From positions 1 to 64,000 of the forward strand of contig MU858054.1 in NCBI GenBank assembly GCA_033297075.1: 64,000 nt of DNA. Direction: 5' to 3'. The first letter of the stretch is position 1. Every line of letters begins with the position of its first letter. The notes under the pieces are model-generated. The model worked only from the letters and a program-made list of their open reading frames with translations, was not told where the DNA came from and did no database searches. Below are positions 61,191 through 64,000 of the stretch, piece by piece. A program made the position numbers and the translations under genes. The stretch is from Rhypophila decipiens. Its lineage: Eukaryota; Ascomycota; Sordariomycetes; Sordariales; Naviculisporaceae.

Positions 61191-64000
61191 ATGATGGGAG
61201 GAGGTTCGCGGCCACGATCTGGACAAGCTAGAACAAGCGGACATAAAGCCAAAGGGCCTGCAAAGGATGGTCCCAACGAGTCCGACTCACATCATTCACA
61301 AACACAGAGAAACCGCAGTCGACCAATTCGTTCTTCAGCCTCGACGGCTGCGTCATCGATTTCACCGCCCAGCAAACACGTTACGCCTTCGACAGCTCCC
61401 AGTATAGCAAACTCGGGGCCGACTGCCCAGAGGGGCGCCACCCACCGCGGCAGTTCGGAAGACATCGCCGCCGAGATTGTTGTCTGGACAGAGCCCATGA
61501 GTGACGACGCCATGAGCCTCGACGCAGACTCACCGTCCTCACCCTTGTCTGATATGGCCACCCCGATGCCAGAGCCCAGCGAACCTGATCAGTTGGTCGA
61601 GGATATAGAAACAGAAACAACGCCCAGACCGAGCAAGTCTCCGGGACCTCCTGTGTATGTGCTACCCATTGCGATTCATCTCCAACTCATTTTAATACAT
61701 CCTCACCTTGTCACTTTGCCTCGAGTGTAACGATTTTTTATCATGACGTATTTACTGAACAGGACATATAGAGAGCCTCCATTAGTCTCGATCCCAGACC
61801 CCCCACCCGATATAGATATAAATCTTGACAACTCTGAACCAACAGACAACACTGCTGTCGAGACCGAAGCCATGGATATCGAGCCTAGCGTCAACCAACT
61901 TGTGGAAATCAAGGTCCTCGAGGCCGAGGTGACATCAAAAGCCGACGAGCCAAGGGATGATGTCGACATGCACGATGTCAAACCTTCAAATGTCTGTCCC
62001 GCCGAGGACAAGGGCCCATTGCTGGCCTCATCGCTATCTGTAATATCAGAACCATCTGACTCGTCGTCATTACCACCAGCCTCGTCTCATTCGAGCAAGG
62101 CCACGACACCCGTAGACATGGACAGCTCGAAGGATGTCCCTGCCCGGATCATAGCTCCAGCCAAGCCGACTGACACCCCCAGGAGAAGATATAACGTCCG
62201 TCCCAAGGTATCGATACCTCCCGACTTGACACTGCCAGAATACGCCATGGAATGCATCGCTGCTGCCGAGTCCTCAAGGCTCAACCCTTATGCACTGCAT
62301 CAGGAAGAATATACGATGCTTCAAGATCATATAAGCCACGCACAAGTCACAAGCTATCTCAATATCAGGAATGGAATTTTGAGGTTATGGGTCCGGAACC
62401 CCCAGATTGCCGTCACGCGAGAAGAAGCTGTCGGGTGCGCCAAGGACACTCGCTGGTTTGACGTGGCCAGCGTATGCTTTGACTGGCTCGTTCGCCGTGG
62501 TTTCATCAACTTTGGATGCGTCGAGATTCGAGCGCCAAAGAAACTCAAGGATTCGTCAAGTCCAGCGAAGCGGAAGACGGTTGTTGTCCTTGGAGCAGGT
62601 ATGGCCGGTCTCGGCTGTGCCAGGCAGCTCGAAGGGCTGTTCATGCAATATGCGAAGAAGTTCCGTGAGAAGGGCGAGGAGCCCCCCCAAGTCATCCTTT
62701 TAGAAGGCAGGAATCGCGTAGGTGGCAGGGTCTACTCTCGACCATTTACGTCGAAACCCAAAGTAATGCCACAGGCTTTTGAAGGAAAACGCTTCACGGC
62801 TGAGATGGGAGGCATGATCATCACTGGCTTCGAGCGGGGCAACCCGATCAATATCTTGGTAAGGGGTCAGCTAGGTCTCCCCTACCGGCCTCTACGGCCC
62901 GAAACCACCTTGTACGATTCCAATGGGAAGCCCGTCGATCTGCAGCGCGATCAGCTCGTGGAGAAGCTGTACAACGACTGCCTCGACCGTGTGAGCGAGT
63001 ACAAGTTCAAACAGCCCACGTCCAAGCTGATTGAGGGAAACAGAGAGCTGATGGACGAAGGAAAGGACAGCTCGTCGGAAGCCCACAAGACAATACGACA
63101 GGCTGAAGAATCGACAGCTGCCCAGCCGCATTCCCTTCCTGTAGCAGAACAAAGTATCACTCCTCAGGTCAACCTGGTCCCTGTTTCTTCTGATAGGGCG
63201 ACTGGCAGGATACATACCGAACCGGGGACACCAGGCGCGCTCAAGGCTGCGTACAAGGCTAAGCTTATGGGTTGGGCACTCAAGCAAGGCGTCGGCGAGG
63301 CTGACGACCTGAACATTGAACCGTTGACCAAGGAGCCGGAAGCTACTCTGGGCAGTGTCACGGACGGCGTCATCGCGCAATACAAAGACCTGGTGGACCT
63401 GACTCCACAGGATTTCAGACTTATGAACTGGCACATCGCCAATCTCGAGTACAGCAACGCAACAAACTACCACCAGCTTAGTCTGCAAGGATGGGATATC
63501 GACGCGGGCAACGAGTGGGAGGGCGCCCACACCATGGTCATCGGCGGCTACCAGAGCGTCCCCAGGGGACTGCTGCAGTTCCCTTCCCCCTTGAATATTC
63601 GGCAAAAGTCACCTGTTTGCAAGATCACATACACGTCTGAGGGATCAACAGGGCCGGCGATGGTCGAGTGCGAAGACGGCTACAAAGTCGAAGCCGACTA
63701 CGTCGTCAATTCGATACCATTGGGGGTATTGAAACATGGTTCTATCAAGTTCGAGCCGCCCCTTCCGTCGTGGAAATCCGACGCCATCGGGCGTCTCGGG
63801 TTTGGCGTGCTGAACAAAGTCATCATGGTCTACAAAGAGCCGTTCTGGGACGAAGACAGGGATATCTTTGGTGTCCTCCGGAACCCGACAAACAGGCATA
63901 GCCTAGATCAGAAAGACTACGCATCCCAGCGGGGACGTTTCTTCCAGTGGTTCAATATCACGCAGACCAGCGGGCTGCCTGTCTTGTTGGCGCTTATGGC
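61191..64000 (+). CDS. LSD1: Lysine-specific histone demethylase LSD1 homologue, 3' end outside window
   Basis: FAD-dependent amine oxidase that removes methyl groups from histone H3 lysines. Exons 61191-61654 and 61763 to the window edge give 900 residues so far. Residues 1-300 are disordered, Ser/Pro/Glu-rich. A SWIRM domain follows (about 311-410, from LPEYAMECIAAAE to RGFINFGCVEI). The FAD-binding motif GAGMAGLG is at 432-439, then GRNRVGGRVYS. The flavin-side lysine is Lys840 in GFGVLNKV. The C-terminal block ends at PVLLALMA, cut by the edge. Between about 570 and 700, where animal LSD1 has the CoREST-binding Tower coiled coil, a polar, poorly helical segment is found instead, before DLTPQDFRLMNWHIANLEY. 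The start ATG at 61191 is one of two adjacent ATGs. Confidence 0.93.

Noticed and set aside
62892..63605. Minus-strand frame of 237 codons
   Set aside because: Antisense to the LSD1 amine oxidase domain, which is clearly the coding strand.

Overview
This window is nuclear DNA of a filamentous ascomycete (Pezizomycotina). The evidence is widely spaced single genes on both strands, many short introns (about 50-120 nt) with fungal GT-AG borders and CTRAC/TACTAAC-like branch sites, and conserved fungal orthologues. I cannot place it below subphylum from sequence alone; a sordariomycete or eurotiomycete are both possible. Exon borders were set by hand from reading frame, splice consensus and continuity of the protein family.

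Layout. The left edge carries the 3' end of a Tc1/mariner-type transposase (2-430), then about 2 kb without a gene. Next come an MFS transporter (2557-4693), a GFA/CENP-V zinc protein (8078-8893), a DUF1295/steroid-reductase-like membrane protein (9173-10407, minus), a secreted Ala/Pro/Ser-rich protein (12676-14089), a tRNA-like hairpin-rich segment (14607-14812), RNase P subunit RPP1 (15288-16313, minus), a small zinc-ribbon protein (16972-17437) and RMD1 (18453-20458). These are followed by a copper P-type ATPase (21101-24751, minus), COP9 subunit 7 (26874-27976), RAX1 (29231-30439, minus), ribosomal protein L31 (31703-32256) and a UBE2C-type E2 (32737-33440, minus). Then come CHK1 (34494-36217), cytidine deaminase (37032-37774, minus), an atypical SDR (38440-39641, minus) and a full ABCB transporter (40529-44632, minus). 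A 4.6 kb gene-free stretch with a dense chain of hairpins (47042-47207) follows. The last part holds a conserved hypothetical (49228-50364), CaMK (52126-53771, minus), a UBE2W-type E2 (56052-56729), VPS33 (57533-59873) and LSD1, cut by the right edge (61191-64000).

The genes are mostly housekeeping and regulatory: ubiquitin and COP9 control, checkpoint and calcium kinases, copper and vacuolar trafficking, RNA processing and translation. They do not form an operon or an evident secondary-metabolite cluster. The transporters, SDR, GFA protein and secreted protein are the more accessory members.

The best candidates for something undescribed are the + strand structured element at 47.0-47.2 kb, the tRNA-like structured element at 14.6-14.8 kb, and an SDR that has lost its catalytic lysine and central cofactor glycine.
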